A stretch of 27,623 bases of DNA from assembly GCA_002347285.1 (NCBI GenBank), contig DDXW01000023.1, forward strand, positions 1-27,623, written 5' to 3'. Below, one piece after another: positions 15,380 through 24,070 of this stretch; position 1 is the stretch's first letter, and every line of letters starts with the position of its first letter. The stretch is from Rhodocyclaceae bacterium UBA2250 (GTDB lineage: Bacteria; Pseudomonadota; Gammaproteobacteria; Burkholderiales; Rhodocyclaceae). A model generated the notes under the pieces. It was not told the origin of the DNA, did no database searches, and saw only the letters and a list, made by a program, of their open reading frames with translations. A program made the translations under genes and the position numbers.

Positions 15380-15533
15380 GCCCCCCACCCTTCCCTTCAT
15401 CTCATTCTGCATACAACCGGCCATTATGCCCTGCATTTCGCCGCCGCCAGCCAGCAGCGCGGCTTGCCTAGTCTCTTCGGATCATCCTACGGCTCGATGA
15501 CGGAAATATCTCTGCAACATTCAGCGGCATTCT

Positions 15534-15905
15534 TCAATGCGGCGCGCTTCGGCGCGCGCCGAACCCGCGACCCGCCAGCCAGATTCCCAGCGCGATCCCG
15601 CAAACATCCGCCAGCAGATCGTCCCAGCCCGCCATGCGTCCCGGCAGCGACAACTGCCGCCATTCGTCCCACAGACCCACGCCGAGACAGAACGCCGCCA
15701 CCGCCGGCGTCCATGCCGCGCCCAGCCCCAGTCGCAGCAGGCCTGCCAGCACCGCGAACCACGCCAGATGCGCGAGCTTGTCCCACGGCGGCGGGATCAG
15801 CCCGGCCGCCTCCGGCTGATTGCCGCCCCAGACGAACATCCCCAGCAAAACTGCCGCCAGCAGCAAAGGCAGGCACCTTGCGAACGCCGCCATCCAGGCA
15901 CTCAA
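15534..15905 (-). CDS. VanZ-like family small membrane protein
   Basis: The 123-aa protein has about four hydrophobic helices and VanZ-family motifs: PPPWDKLAHLAWFAVLAGLLRL, LWDEWRQLSLPGRMAGWDDLLADVCG. VanZ-like proteins are integral membrane proteins of mostly unknown function and often occur in exosortase-associated polysaccharide loci. The start is TTG 15903-15905, supported by GGAGG 8 nt upstream; the first ATG is 20 nt too far from it. The ribosome-binding site directly abuts the 24-bp repeat copy that separates this gene from the glycosyltransferase upstream. The 154-bp gap to the sulfurylase-kinase fusion shows no clear terminator or promoter. Confidence 0.85.
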   Translation of the reverse strand: MSAWMAAFARCLPLLLAAVLLGMFVWGGNQPEAAGLIPPPWDKLAHLAWFAVLAGLLRLGLGAAWTPAVAAFCLGVGLWDEWRQLSLPGRMAGWDDLLADVCGIALGIWLAGRGFGARRSAPH

Positions 15906-15917
15906 TTGATCATCCTC

Positions 15918-15941
15918 CGCCGCCTCGCCGGCGCCGAGTTT
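15918..15941 (-). repeat. 24-bp dispersed repeat, copy 5
   Basis: It is identical to the consensus at 24 of 24 positions. It starts at the base immediately after the glycosyltransferase stop codon and runs into the VanZ ribosome-binding site (GGAGG at 15914-15918). Confidence 0.88.
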
Positions 15942-17066
15942 CTAACGTCCGGCCACCGACCGATAGACATCCAGCGTCTGCTCGGCGATGCGCCGCCAGT
16001 CGTAGCCCGCCGCCACCCAGGTGCGCCGCACTTCCCTGGCCTCAGCCGTCAGCGGCCGTGCCGAGAACTCCACGAGCCGCGACGTCAATGCCTCGACGTC
16101 GCCGAGCGGAAAATAATGCCTCGCCGACAGGCCGACCTCAAGATTCGCCGGGATGTCGCTCGCGATCACCGGCAGGCCGTAACTCAACGCCTCCAGCAGC
16201 GCTATCGGCAGCCCCTCGTGCGACGAAGGCAGCACGAACAGGCCCGCCTGCCCGAACAGTTCGGCGAGCCCCGCGCCGCTCTGGAAGCCGGTGCACACCA
16301 CGTTCGGCGTCGTCTCCGCCGCCGCCAGCACGCTCTGCACATAGGCATCCGGATGATCCGAAGCTCCGACGATCGCCAGCTTCCAGCCCGGCAGCGCCGC
16401 GCGGCGAAATGCCTCGATCAGGTCCAGATGCCGCTTCTCCGGCACCAGCCGGCTCACCAGCACGATATAGCGCCCCGGCTCAAGCCCAAAGACGTCGAGC
16501 GTCGCGCGGCCTTCCGGCAAAGCGGGCAGCACCACGCCGTTCGGAATCAGCGTCGACTCGACGTCGTGCCTGTCGCGCACCAGCGCGCGGATCACCTGCG
16601 AAATGACGATGCGGCCATTGCTCCGGCGCATGCCGCAGCGCTCACCCAAGCGCAGCGTCCACCTGGCGAAACCGCCCCACTTCTGCCGGTCGTAATCCGG
16701 GCCATGGTGCGTCACCACCACCTTGAGGCCCAGCAGCCGCGCCAGCGGCGTCATCAGCGCCGGGCCGATCGCCTGGATGTGCAGGATGTCCGGCCGGCGC
16801 ACGGCCGCCACCAGCACGCCGAGGAAGGTATGCACGATCGCCTCCAGCCCCTTCGACCGCGGCGACCACACGCGCACGTAACGCACCCCGCGCCAGCCGT
16901 CGCCCTTCTCCGCAGGCATGTAGGGCGAGCGCACGATGACCGTCACCTCGCAGCCCAGCCCGGCCAGCAGCGGACACAGATGCTCGGCGTGCGTCTCCAC
17001 GCCGCCCTGCACCTGCGGAAAGCCGCGCAGGCCGAGGAACATCACGCGCAGGGGCTTGCCGGCCAT
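15942..17066 (-). CDS. GT4-family glycosyltransferase
   Basis: The 374-aa retaining glycosyltransferase of GT-B fold has an N-terminal MFLGLRGFPQVQGGVETHAEHL, as in rhamnosyl/mannosyl-type enzymes of capsule and EPS loci. The C-terminal nucleotide-sugar domain has VSRLVPEKR (R206, K211) and the E-x7-E motif E284/E292 (SSHEGLPIALLEALSYGLPVIASD). It probably adds one sugar to the lipid-linked repeat unit at the cytoplasmic face of the inner membrane; donor and acceptor cannot be told. Its ATG shares one base with the stop codon of the upstream glycosyltransferase (TGATG), indicating translational coupling. A perfect 24-bp repeat follows its stop codon. Confidence 0.92.
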   Translation of the reverse strand: MAGKPLRVMFLGLRGFPQVQGGVETHAEHLCPLLAGLGCEVTVIVRSPYMPAEKGDGWRGVRYVRVWSPRSKGLEAIVHTFLGVLVAAVRRPDILHIQAIGPALMTPLARLLGLKVVVTHHGPDYDRQKWGGFARWTLRLGERCGMRRSNGRIVISQVIRALVRDRHDVESTLIPNGVVLPALPEGRATLDVFGLEPGRYIVLVSRLVPEKRHLDLIEAFRRAALPGWKLAIVGASDHPDAYVQSVLAAAETTPNVVCTGFQSGAGLAELFGQAGLFVLPSSHEGLPIALLEALSYGLPVIASDIPANLEVGLSARHYFPLGDVEALTSRLVEFSARPLTAEAREVRRTWVAAGYDWRRIAEQTLDVYRSVAGR

Positions 17067-18301
17067 CAGCAGGCCACTCTCATGTCGCGGTAAAGATCGA
17101 GCAGACGCTCGCGATAACGCACCGCGGTGAACTCCTCTTCGACCCAGCGCCGGCCTGCCTTGCCCATGGCCAGAATTTCGTCGTCCTGCTTCTCCATGAA
17201 CTCGGTCAACCTCGCCGCAAGCGCTTCGGCGTCGCCGCTCGGAAACACCGCGCCGGTTTCCCCTGCGCGGATCAACTCGGGAATACCCCCGATCGCCGCG
17301 CCGATCACCGGCCGCTCCAATGCATAGGCCTCCATCACGCTCATCGGCGCGTTTTCATACCACTCGGACGGCAGCACCATCGCGCGCGCGCCGCGGATCG
17401 CATCAAAGAGCGCCTCGCCCGTGCGGTAACCCAGAAATTCCACGTCCGCCCCGGTCTCGGCGACAAGCTGCCGCAGCCGCGCTTCCTCCGGCCCGGTGCC
17501 GACGATCCAGCCCTTCGTACCCGCCAATGCCAATGCCCGAACGAAAGTCGCCAGGCCTTTCTCCGGTCCGAGTCGGCCGAAGAAAACAAACGCCTTGCCC
17601 GGCTTGCCCTCCGGGCGAAGATGCACCGCATCGACGAAATTCGGCACATGAACAAAACGCTCGCGCGGCCAGCCCCACTCGACGAACTTCTCCAGGTAAA
17701 ACCGGCTCGGCACGACGAAACGATCCACATGCCGTGAATAACAACCGAGTATCCGATGCACCGCCGTCTCGGCCGTGATGACCATCGATAGCGGCAGCGA
17801 ATCCTTGACGCAGCGGTGCGTCACGGCATTCCAGATCGCGCCGCCCTTGCAGCGCTCGCACACGCCGTCATGCGTCAGCATCTTGTATGCGGGACATGCA
17901 ATTTTCAGGTCGTGCAAGGTCAACACCGTCGGCACGCCGAGTGCCTTGAGCTTGCCGAAGATCGCCGGCGAAATGTGGTGATAGACGTTGTGGGCATGGG
18001 CGACCGCCGGCCGCGCACGCGCGACGAGAGCGGCAATCTTGCGCCTTGCTTCGAACGAGTAAATGATCTTGCCGGCATTGACCACTTTTTGCGGCAGCGA
18101 GTAGCTCTCGCCGAATTCGATTTCATCGACGAACCAGTCCTGCCAGGGCGAGGACTGGTTTTTCCGATGCCGCATGGCGAACGGCACGACTTCCCACCTG
18201 ATTTCTTCGAACAGGCGATTTTGTTCGAGAAACACCACCTCCGCCCCGCCGCGGCGGTAGTAGTAATTGTTGATGGAAAGCAGAACGTTATCGGTGCTCA
18301 C
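17066..18301 (-). CDS. GT4-family glycosyltransferase
   Basis: The 411-aa GT-B enzyme has an N-terminal INNYYYRRGGAEVVFLEQNRLF, a common start for GT4 enzymes of polysaccharide loci, and a Cys/His patch (C148, C151, C164) typical of one GT4 subgroup. The C-terminal domain has FFGRLGPEKG and the E-x7-E pair E316/E324 (SEWYENAPMSVMEAYA). It should transfer a sugar from a nucleotide donor to the growing repeat unit in the cytoplasm; specificity is unknown. The start is GTG, overlapping the stop of the upstream methyltransferase gene by 4 nt (GTGA). Its stop overlaps the next GT start by one base. Confidence 0.92.
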   Translation of the reverse strand: MSTDNVLLSINNYYYRRGGAEVVFLEQNRLFEEIRWEVVPFAMRHRKNQSSPWQDWFVDEIEFGESYSLPQKVVNAGKIIYSFEARRKIAALVARARPAVAHAHNVYHHISPAIFGKLKALGVPTVLTLHDLKIACPAYKMLTHDGVCERCKGGAIWNAVTHRCVKDSLPLSMVITAETAVHRILGCYSRHVDRFVVPSRFYLEKFVEWGWPRERFVHVPNFVDAVHLRPEGKPGKAFVFFGRLGPEKGLATFVRALALAGTKGWIVGTGPEEARLRQLVAETGADVEFLGYRTGEALFDAIRGARAMVLPSEWYENAPMSVMEAYALERPVIGAAIGGIPELIRAGETGAVFPSGDAEALAARLTEFMEKQDDEILAMGKAGRRWVEEEFTAVRYRERLLDLYRDMRVAC

Positions 18302-19020
18302 CTGCGCACCAGCACCCTACCGAGGCCCGGACACTCTTCATCAACCTGTATTTCAGGGAAATAGTGTTTCCACTCCTGCAGCGCCGCCTTCTCGTGCTCT
18401 CGATTGACATCGTCGACAAACACCCTTGTCTCGGCAGCGAGATACGGCATTGCCTGGGGCAAGGCTCCATTCCGTCCCACCAGTGAACTCATCGGACCAT
18501 CGACGAAAACAAAATCGAAAGGCGCGCCGGACAGATCGGCGGCATACCACCAATAAGCCTTCCCATCCGGATAAAAGCAGCGTTTGAATCCGCATATCTG
18601 CAAGCAAACATGCTTGGCAAAAGGTGTCCCTTCCAGAAGGTAATCGACGTAGTCGACCGTGCCGCCGTGGTTCTCCAGCGAAACCACCTCGAAGCCGTAC
18701 TTGTGCGCCAAGGCGGAAAACAACAACGTGCTGCTTCCCGCACCGACCTCAAGCAGGCGCTTCGGAGGCTTGGATTCGATTTGCCTGATGAGGTATTCGG
18801 CCCGGTAGGGCAGGAAGGTCATCGCTCCCTTCCAGCCGATCTTTCGCATGTCGATACCGAGAGCACCCATTTTCTCGACGAACTCACCCGAATAAGGAGT
18901 GCGTTCTGGTTTTCTAAGCCGGTCAAGATGCTGAATGACACCGGCCTGTACTGTCTTCACCGCCAAGCTGAATGCCTTGTCGCCGAGACCGGTCGCTACT
19001 GGCTGCTCTATGACTTTCAT
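18298..19020 (-). CDS. Class I SAM-dependent methyltransferase, probably EPS-modifying
   Basis: The 240-aa protein has a Rossmann-type motif I LLEVGAGSSTLLFSALA (EVGAGSS at 91-97), a motif II region FEVVSLENHGG and FDFVFVDGP before the fourth strand, as in the broad methyltransferase family 24 group. The first 85 residues are a helical extension with no known motif. Position in an EPS operon suggests O-methylation of a sugar, but the substrate is not shown by sequence. The ATG overlaps the upstream gene's stop by 4 nt (ATGA), and its own stop overlaps the next GTG by 4 nt. GC content is lower here than in the housekeeping genes. Confidence 0.8.
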   Translation of the reverse strand: MKVIEQPVATGLGDKAFSLAVKTVQAGVIQHLDRLRKPERTPYSGEFVEKMGALGIDMRKIGWKGAMTFLPYRAEYLIRQIESKPPKRLLEVGAGSSTLLFSALAHKYGFEVVSLENHGGTVDYVDYLLEGTPFAKHVCLQICGFKRCFYPDGKAYWWYAADLSGAPFDFVFVDGPMSSLVGRNGALPQAMPYLAAETRVFVDDVNREHEKAALQEWKHYFPEIQVDEECPGLGRVLVRR

Positions 19021-20579
19021 GGTCGCTTTCCATTGATTACCGATGTAAGGCTGATGCGGAGTCCCCGATCGACGGCATGATCACAGATCAAAGTGACAGT
19101 TTCATCACTATGCTTCAGGCAAGCCAATGCGCTCTCATCCGTTTTCCCGAAGTAATGGTTGGCAAACCACGCCGAGGCAACCATTTCTCCGGGCCTCAAC
19201 CTGATTCGCCCCATACTGGACTTGAAAACCGCGAACATTTCCCCCGTCTCGTAATGGCGCGAATGGATGACCTGCGGGGAGAAATAACTATTCGCGCTGG
19301 CGTATACCCTCTGAGCCCCATCAAAGAAACGGCTCTCCAGTGGAACCGAGGCAAGGTTGTCCCAGCCGGGTATCGCACGCAGCAGTTGCAGATCGTTGGT
19401 ATGCACCAGCGGGCCAGCTTCTTTTTCCGACAGCAGTTCCCGCCTGTCGAGATTATTGCTTCCATACCAACCGAACCATGAACCCTGCTTGCCCGCAATA
19501 CCGGCCACCTCGAGCGTGCTCCCGAAATAACCTTCTTTCCCTTGCATATAGCCTGCATATTGGCCGCGGGTGATCCGCGTTCCGTAGTAACCGTATGTGG
19601 TAGAGATCGACACCAGCCCCGCCGGCAAATGGCCGTAAGGCGAGACGTATTGATATACCCCCTCCCCGGCTTTCTTGGCTTCTATAGTTCGATTCTGTTG
19701 CGGTCCCGCTTCATAGTAGTAATGATCGAGCCTCAATGAGCCATCGGCATACCATTTCAGATAGGTTTCGCCGATTCCCGCATCATTGGGATCCCAGATG
19801 TTTCCGAATACAAGTCGCTTGTCGCCTGGTGCGGATCTCACCTGCCGCACAACCTGTTCGATCCAGTATTTCTGGCCGGCTTTCCAATCTTGGAAACTTC
19901 CCGCATTGCCGGTTGCGGCGTTGGCGCAGTATTGTCCGCGGTGCGCGAGATCATCAAAGAACAGAGCTGAATCCTTGCCTCGACCAAAGCTCTCCAGGCT
20001 TGCATCGATCAATTTCTGGACGACCAACTTGCTGACCAGGTTGGCCACGATGTTCGTCCGGCTACCCTCGATCCAGTCCAGAAAGAAATAGTCCTTTGCC
20101 GTATTGAAGGTAAAGCTCTCGAGCGTGAGGCTCTCGACTTCCTTGCGTGTGCAGCCGTACACCTTCAGTAGTCGAAGGTCGAGTTGGTCAATCGGATACC
20201 ATTTGGAAACCTGTCGATCAGGTCGGATCAAGCTCTCCCTTCCTGTCCCGGCGTAGTAATCGAAGTAAAGAATCAGCCGATTCTCGAAGTCGATTCTCAC
20301 GGGGGCGTAGTAGGCGTTATGCAGCTTGATATAGCCCAAGCCTTGGGCGGACACCCCCGCAGCCGGCCCCGCAGAGACCAGCGTGTAACCCATCTCCTTT
20401 GCGTGCAAGTGGGCTAACGCATAGTCCGGGCTACTCTTGTTCCAGACATCGACGGAGAAGTTGTGCACGTGGTGATGAAAGGCCTCGCCCGAGGCCGCAA
20501 CGGCAGTCATGCCGCATGTTGCCCATATGCCCAGCAAAGCCGCCAACTGGACGAAATAGACAAGCCTTCTTCGGATCAA
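19017..20579 (-). CDS. Secreted protein of unknown family, possibly a TIM-barrel glycoside hydrolase
   Basis: The 520-aa protein has a signal peptide (MIRRRLVYFVQLAALLGIWA, cleavage near AVAAS). I do not recognise the family. Features suggesting a TIM-barrel hydrolase are acidic residues at strand ends: FFLDWIEGSRTN (about 165-176), SALFFDDLAHRG (D209, D210), LVFGNIWDPND and LRLDHYYYEA. It is rich in Tyr, Trp and Gly in the second half, as in carbohydrate-binding clefts. A periplasmic glycosidase or lyase that trims or edits the polysaccharide fits the neighbourhood. The start is TTG 20579, needed to keep the signal peptide; the upstream AAGGA is a little distant (11 nt). It sits between the sulfotransferase (17-nt gap) and the methyltransferase (4-nt overlap). 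Confidence 0.6.
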   Translation of the reverse strand: MIRRRLVYFVQLAALLGIWATCGMTAVAASGEAFHHHVHNFSVDVWNKSSPDYALAHLHAKEMGYTLVSAGPAAGVSAQGLGYIKLHNAYYAPVRIDFENRLILYFDYYAGTGRESLIRPDRQVSKWYPIDQLDLRLLKVYGCTRKEVESLTLESFTFNTAKDYFFLDWIEGSRTNIVANLVSKLVVQKLIDASLESFGRGKDSALFFDDLAHRGQYCANAATGNAGSFQDWKAGQKYWIEQVVRQVRSAPGDKRLVFGNIWDPNDAGIGETYLKWYADGSLRLDHYYYEAGPQQNRTIEAKKAGEGVYQYVSPYGHLPAGLVSISTTYGYYGTRITRGQYAGYMQGKEGYFGSTLEVAGIAGKQGSWFGWYGSNNLDRRELLSEKEAGPLVHTNDLQLLRAIPGWDNLASVPLESRFFDGAQRVYASANSYFSPQVIHSRHYETGEMFAVFKSSMGRIRLRPGEMVASAWFANHYFGKTDESALACLKHSDETVTLICDHAVDRGLRISLTSVINGKRP

Positions 20580-20596
20580 AGGAACACCTGTCCTTC

Positions 20597-21358
20597 TCAG
20601 AAAGAAGACAACAGCAGATTGCGTTCGGCAAGCGCGATTCGCAACGGCTCGTAATTCAATACTGTGTCGCCATCGCTTCGCGACCGATTTTGGCGACGTA
20701 TTGAAGCATCGAAACTGGGAAGCCCATCAAGATCGCAGCCGAGAAACCCCAGCGCATCCCTGGCGACCTGATCATTGTTTCTGGCGAAGTCCTCGAAGCG
20801 GACCCGCAGATAGCGGCCAGTGCCTTCCAGCGAACCCAGTCGTGCATCAACCCAGTTCTTTGACCGAATTCGCTTCAGTGCTTCTCGCACGTCGATCTCG
20901 ACCCTAAGCTCCTTCGGATACTCCTTGCCTATGTACAGGCCGGAAGAACGAGACATCTCCTTCGACTGGAGCCACGCCACATTATCGTTTCTGACGATGT
21001 GAATCACTTTCAGGCTGTCTTCGCGTCTCGCCCAATCAATGAAGGTTTCAAGACGATCAATCGCCAGTGCCGGAGAAAACCTGGGATGCAGCACCCATTT
21101 CGCCGAGGATCTGAACAGCCACCGGAATCCGATAAACCTCTGCCGGCGATACTCAGCCTCGATGTGCTTACGGTCGGCCTCCACCAGATTTACGAAGCTG
21201 CGCTCCAATCCCTCTTGAGCGACGGCCAATTTCTTCCATACGGGAATGTCCAGCATCCACTCCCAGCCGGCAAATACATCCGGGTGTTTGGCAAGCGCAA
21301 TGGCTAATGCACTGCTTCCGGTTCTTTGTGTTCCGATGACAATAAAAGCGTTGGCCAT
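20597..21358 (-). CDS. PAPS-dependent sulfotransferase family protein
   Basis: The 253-aa protein starts with the 5'-phosphosulfate loop (IVIGTQRTGSSALAIALAKHP; G9-S16) and has a 3'-phosphate-binding strand VIHIVRNDNVAWLQS with R123 and S132, then FEDFARNNDQVARDALGFLG, the usual late element. Such enzymes move sulfate from PAPS to a hydroxyl or amine of a carbohydrate, lipid or other acceptor. In this cluster the likely acceptor is a sugar of the exopolysaccharide, fed by the APS kinase fusion encoded 5 kb downstream on the same strand. The ATG is 3 nt after the upstream GT stop. The gene lies in the low-GC part of the locus. The acceptor is inference; the fold assignment is firm. Confidence 0.88.
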   Translation of the reverse strand: MANAFIVIGTQRTGSSALAIALAKHPDVFAGWEWMLDIPVWKKLAVAQEGLERSFVNLVEADRKHIEAEYRRQRFIGFRWLFRSSAKWVLHPRFSPALAIDRLETFIDWARREDSLKVIHIVRNDNVAWLQSKEMSRSSGLYIGKEYPKELRVEIDVREALKRIRSKNWVDARLGSLEGTGRYLRVRFEDFARNNDQVARDALGFLGCDLDGLPSFDASIRRQNRSRSDGDTVLNYEPLRIALAERNLLLSSF

Positions 21359-21361
21359 TTC

Positions 21362-22525
21362 TTATCCCATCCTGCAACATCTTTCGCTTTGCACAAACAC
21401 ACCCTCAATGGCTGAAACAAGTTGTGGCTCAATCTGGGGCCATAAATACCGTGCGCCGGTACTCTTTGCGTTTGCTCTCAACAATTCAATGTCTTGGCAA
21501 CTTGCAGCCAGAATTGCTTTGCTGAACTCCTCAGGTCCATAGTCAAAGATCAAACCATTGTCTTGGTGTTCAACATAACAAGTATGCGTTCGGATATTGC
21601 TAGCCAGAATAGGCAATCCTGCGACCAGATATTCAAAGAGTTTCGTAGGTGGGTTAAAACGCCAGCAGGGTCTGTCTTCCCATATGCAGACACCGAAATC
21701 CGCGTCTTGGAGGTACTTCGGAATCTCATAGCCAGGCACTCTGCCAACAACCTTTACATCGTTGGCGACACCCAGTTCGGTTGCCTTGCTATTGCAATAT
21801 TGGACTTGGTCCTCTGATGCGCCAACGATAGTAAGGGTTGCGATGCTGCTGCCTGCGTTGGCCAAAGCCAATCCTTCAAGCATCACGTCTCTACCTCTCG
21901 CCTCTTCGACAGACCCTGTGTAGATCAACCTGATCTTCCTGTCAGGCCGAGACTGGCCATTCCGATCAATTGCTTGGAACATCGAGTGAACGCCCATGTA
22001 CATCATTTCAATCTTTTCTGGCGGCACCCCCATGTTGAGCAGGTCGTCCCGATGCGCTTCACCAATCGGTAGTACGAGATCGGCTGCTTTCGCACCCTTG
22101 TACGCAAGCTCGTAGAACAGCCTATTTGCCCACCTCTTAATGAGGCTCTTCTGATCAGGATTGGCAAAATGGCTTGGATGCTCATTCCAATAAATAAATG
22201 TTGGAATATTGCGAATAAGCAGCGCCATGGTGGCCAACTGAGATCCAAGCAGAACCGTACCGGCTGGCCTGATATCTCGTATCTCTCTCCATGCCGCATA
22301 CTGGTACTTCAACATATCGCGCTTCGATGTACCTGCCGTACTTAGCGTTTTGTACTTTGCTCTTTCGGTCAGCAGCTCTTCCTGTACGATGGGTTCTCTG
22401 GACAGGACGGTGAGGTCATAGTGCTCTGCCAGAGTCCGAATACGGTACGAAAAATCAAGAAACCCGGGCTGTCCCGGAAAAAACCAGGTAACGACAACCA
22501 GCTTCTTCTTGATTGCCTGTCGCAT
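21362..22525 (-). CDS. GT-B glycosyltransferase
   Basis: The 387-aa protein has a GT4-like C-terminal domain: IRLIYTGSVEEARGRDVMLEGLALA, DVKVVGRVPGYEIPKYLQDADFGV and the donor-binding PTKLFEYLVAGLPILASN. The N-terminus VVVTWFFPGQPGFLDFSYRIRTL resembles GT4 acceptor domains. It presumably adds one residue of the EPS repeat unit in the cytoplasm. The gene is markedly AT-richer (about 40% GC in sampled stretches) than the rest of the window, a sign of transfer. The ATG shares one base with the flippase stop (TAATG), and the sulfotransferase follows 3 nt after its stop. Confidence 0.88.
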   Translation of the reverse strand: MRQAIKKKLVVVTWFFPGQPGFLDFSYRIRTLAEHYDLTVLSREPIVQEELLTERAKYKTLSTAGTSKRDMLKYQYAAWREIRDIRPAGTVLLGSQLATMALLIRNIPTFIYWNEHPSHFANPDQKSLIKRWANRLFYELAYKGAKAADLVLPIGEAHRDDLLNMGVPPEKIEMMYMGVHSMFQAIDRNGQSRPDRKIRLIYTGSVEEARGRDVMLEGLALANAGSSIATLTIVGASEDQVQYCNSKATELGVANDVKVVGRVPGYEIPKYLQDADFGVCIWEDRPCWRFNPPTKLFEYLVAGLPILASNIRTHTCYVEHQDNGLIFDYGPEEFSKAILAASCQDIELLRANAKSTGARYLWPQIEPQLVSAIEGVFVQSERCCRMG

Positions 22526-24060
22526 TAGCGTGCTGCTCCACGGATGAAATGTTTGACAAGGAGACCTTGTGCTCTATTCAGGCGCTGGGTCGCCAAACAG
22601 CCGACCGAGAAAGCAATCGTGGATACGGCCATCCCAACCAACATGCCTTGCATGGCTGTATCGCTCAGCCCCGAAGAAACATACTTCCCGGCAAGGCCCG
22701 CAATTAACGCAATCAGAAACAGCTGCACCCCTTTGTGCAGACGAAAGGAGAGTTTCGCGAAATGGTCATTTTGGATATGCCGCAGGATCAGTAGAAGGCT
22801 GATTGTTGGGAGGTAGCTGGTAATGATTACACCCGAAGCACCAGCCAGGTGCACCGAAGGAATCAATAACAAGGCCAGTCCAATGCTTACTGGCATATAG
22901 GCTGACGCAAGCCGTTCGGATTGGTGTGTTGCATTCATTCCAATCCACAACATCCCGCCCAATGAACTGATACCGACCTGTACAAGTATCAACAGGAGAA
23001 AGAAATAGTGATCCGCGTAAACAGCTTTCGTATAGGTTCGGAGCAACTGATCGCCAACTGCGAGAAGCATGCATACCCCAAGTGCGAGAATGAAATGATT
23101 GGCTTGTAGCAACAGCGTTGCCGGCTCTCGAAACCGGTTGACTCGGTTGTCCTTCGAGTACAGCCTTGCCCATATCGGCTCAACATACCCTTGGAGCATC
23201 TGCACCGGAAGGAACATCCGCGCCCTCTCGGCCAGCGTCAAGAAGAAGGCATAGGCTGCCGTTACCTCGCGCGTTGAGAAATGGCTGACCAGCAGAATCA
23301 GAGACGGCGGCAGCCACGGGATGCCGACAAGGTATGAAACGTAATTCGCCTTGCTGGCCGCCACCACCTCCCTGAACGAAGGCATGGCAAACTCGCCGGG
23401 CTGCTCTGCCTGCCGGCCTCCGTTTGCCAACAACACCGCCAGCTGCACGGCGGAGCCGGCAAGCTCCGTAGCGATGAAGACCCACAGCACGAGGTCGAAC
23501 CGCAGGGTGCCATCGAGCCTCAGAAAAACGAGCAAGGCAAGAATCCGGACCAGCACGGTGCCGAACGAAATCACCGCATAGGCGCCATGCAGCAGCAAGC
23601 CCTGGATGAAGCCAGAAGTCAGCTGGCCGAAAGCGTTCGTCAGACTGAGGCAGACGATGAGCGTAATGGCACCGGATGCCGCGTCGACCGGTTCCTTCCC
23701 GTCTTGCGGCAGCCATATCCCGCTCCACAACACCCCGATCACGACAAGAGACAGTGCAAGCAAGCGCGGCAGCGTCAGCGCCAGCAGGAATCGCACGAGA
23801 TTCGGCAGCCCTGCCTTGCCGGCGAAGGCCGGCAGGAAGCGCAGGCTGGCCCTGTCTACGCCGAGGGACGACACCGCGGCCGAGAGTGCCGCCGTTGCGC
23901 CGATGGTGGCGTAGGCGGCGAAATCGTCGATGGACATCGAGCGCGCGAGAAGGACGGGAATCGCCACGCCGACGATGCCGGTAAGCACGCGCATGGCGAA
24001 GAAGAAGCCGGGCGTATTGCGGCTCATGCTCTCTGCCGGTTTCGTCTTGGCTGCGTCCAT
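22525..24060 (-). CDS. Polysaccharide flippase, Wzx-like (MOP superfamily)
   Basis: The 511-aa integral membrane protein has about 12-14 hydrophobic helices and the MOP/oligosaccharide flippase pattern: an N-terminal FFFAMRVLTGIVGVAIPVLL with LARSMSIDDFAAYA, and a mid-protein REVVAASKANYVSYLVGIPW. It likely flips undecaprenyl-linked repeat units to the periplasm for polymerisation. The frame is open to 24381, but that extension overlaps the upstream GT and is not hydrophobic; ATG 24060, 10 nt after the GT stop, is preferred although its Shine-Dalgarno is weak. GC content falls toward its 3' end, marking the edge of the low-GC cassette. Confidence 0.87.
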   Translation of the reverse strand: MDAAKTKPAESMSRNTPGFFFAMRVLTGIVGVAIPVLLARSMSIDDFAAYATIGATAALSAAVSSLGVDRASLRFLPAFAGKAGLPNLVRFLLALTLPRLLALSLVVIGVLWSGIWLPQDGKEPVDAASGAITLIVCLSLTNAFGQLTSGFIQGLLLHGAYAVISFGTVLVRILALLVFLRLDGTLRFDLVLWVFIATELAGSAVQLAVLLANGGRQAEQPGEFAMPSFREVVAASKANYVSYLVGIPWLPPSLILLVSHFSTREVTAAYAFFLTLAERARMFLPVQMLQGYVEPIWARLYSKDNRVNRFREPATLLLQANHFILALGVCMLLAVGDQLLRTYTKAVYADHYFFLLLILVQVGISSLGGMLWIGMNATHQSERLASAYMPVSIGLALLLIPSVHLAGASGVIITSYLPTISLLLILRHIQNDHFAKLSFRLHKGVQLFLIALIAGLAGKYVSSGLSDTAMQGMLVGMAVSTIAFSVGCLATQRLNRAQGLLVKHFIRGAAR

Positions 24061-24070
24061 GAGTGCGTAC

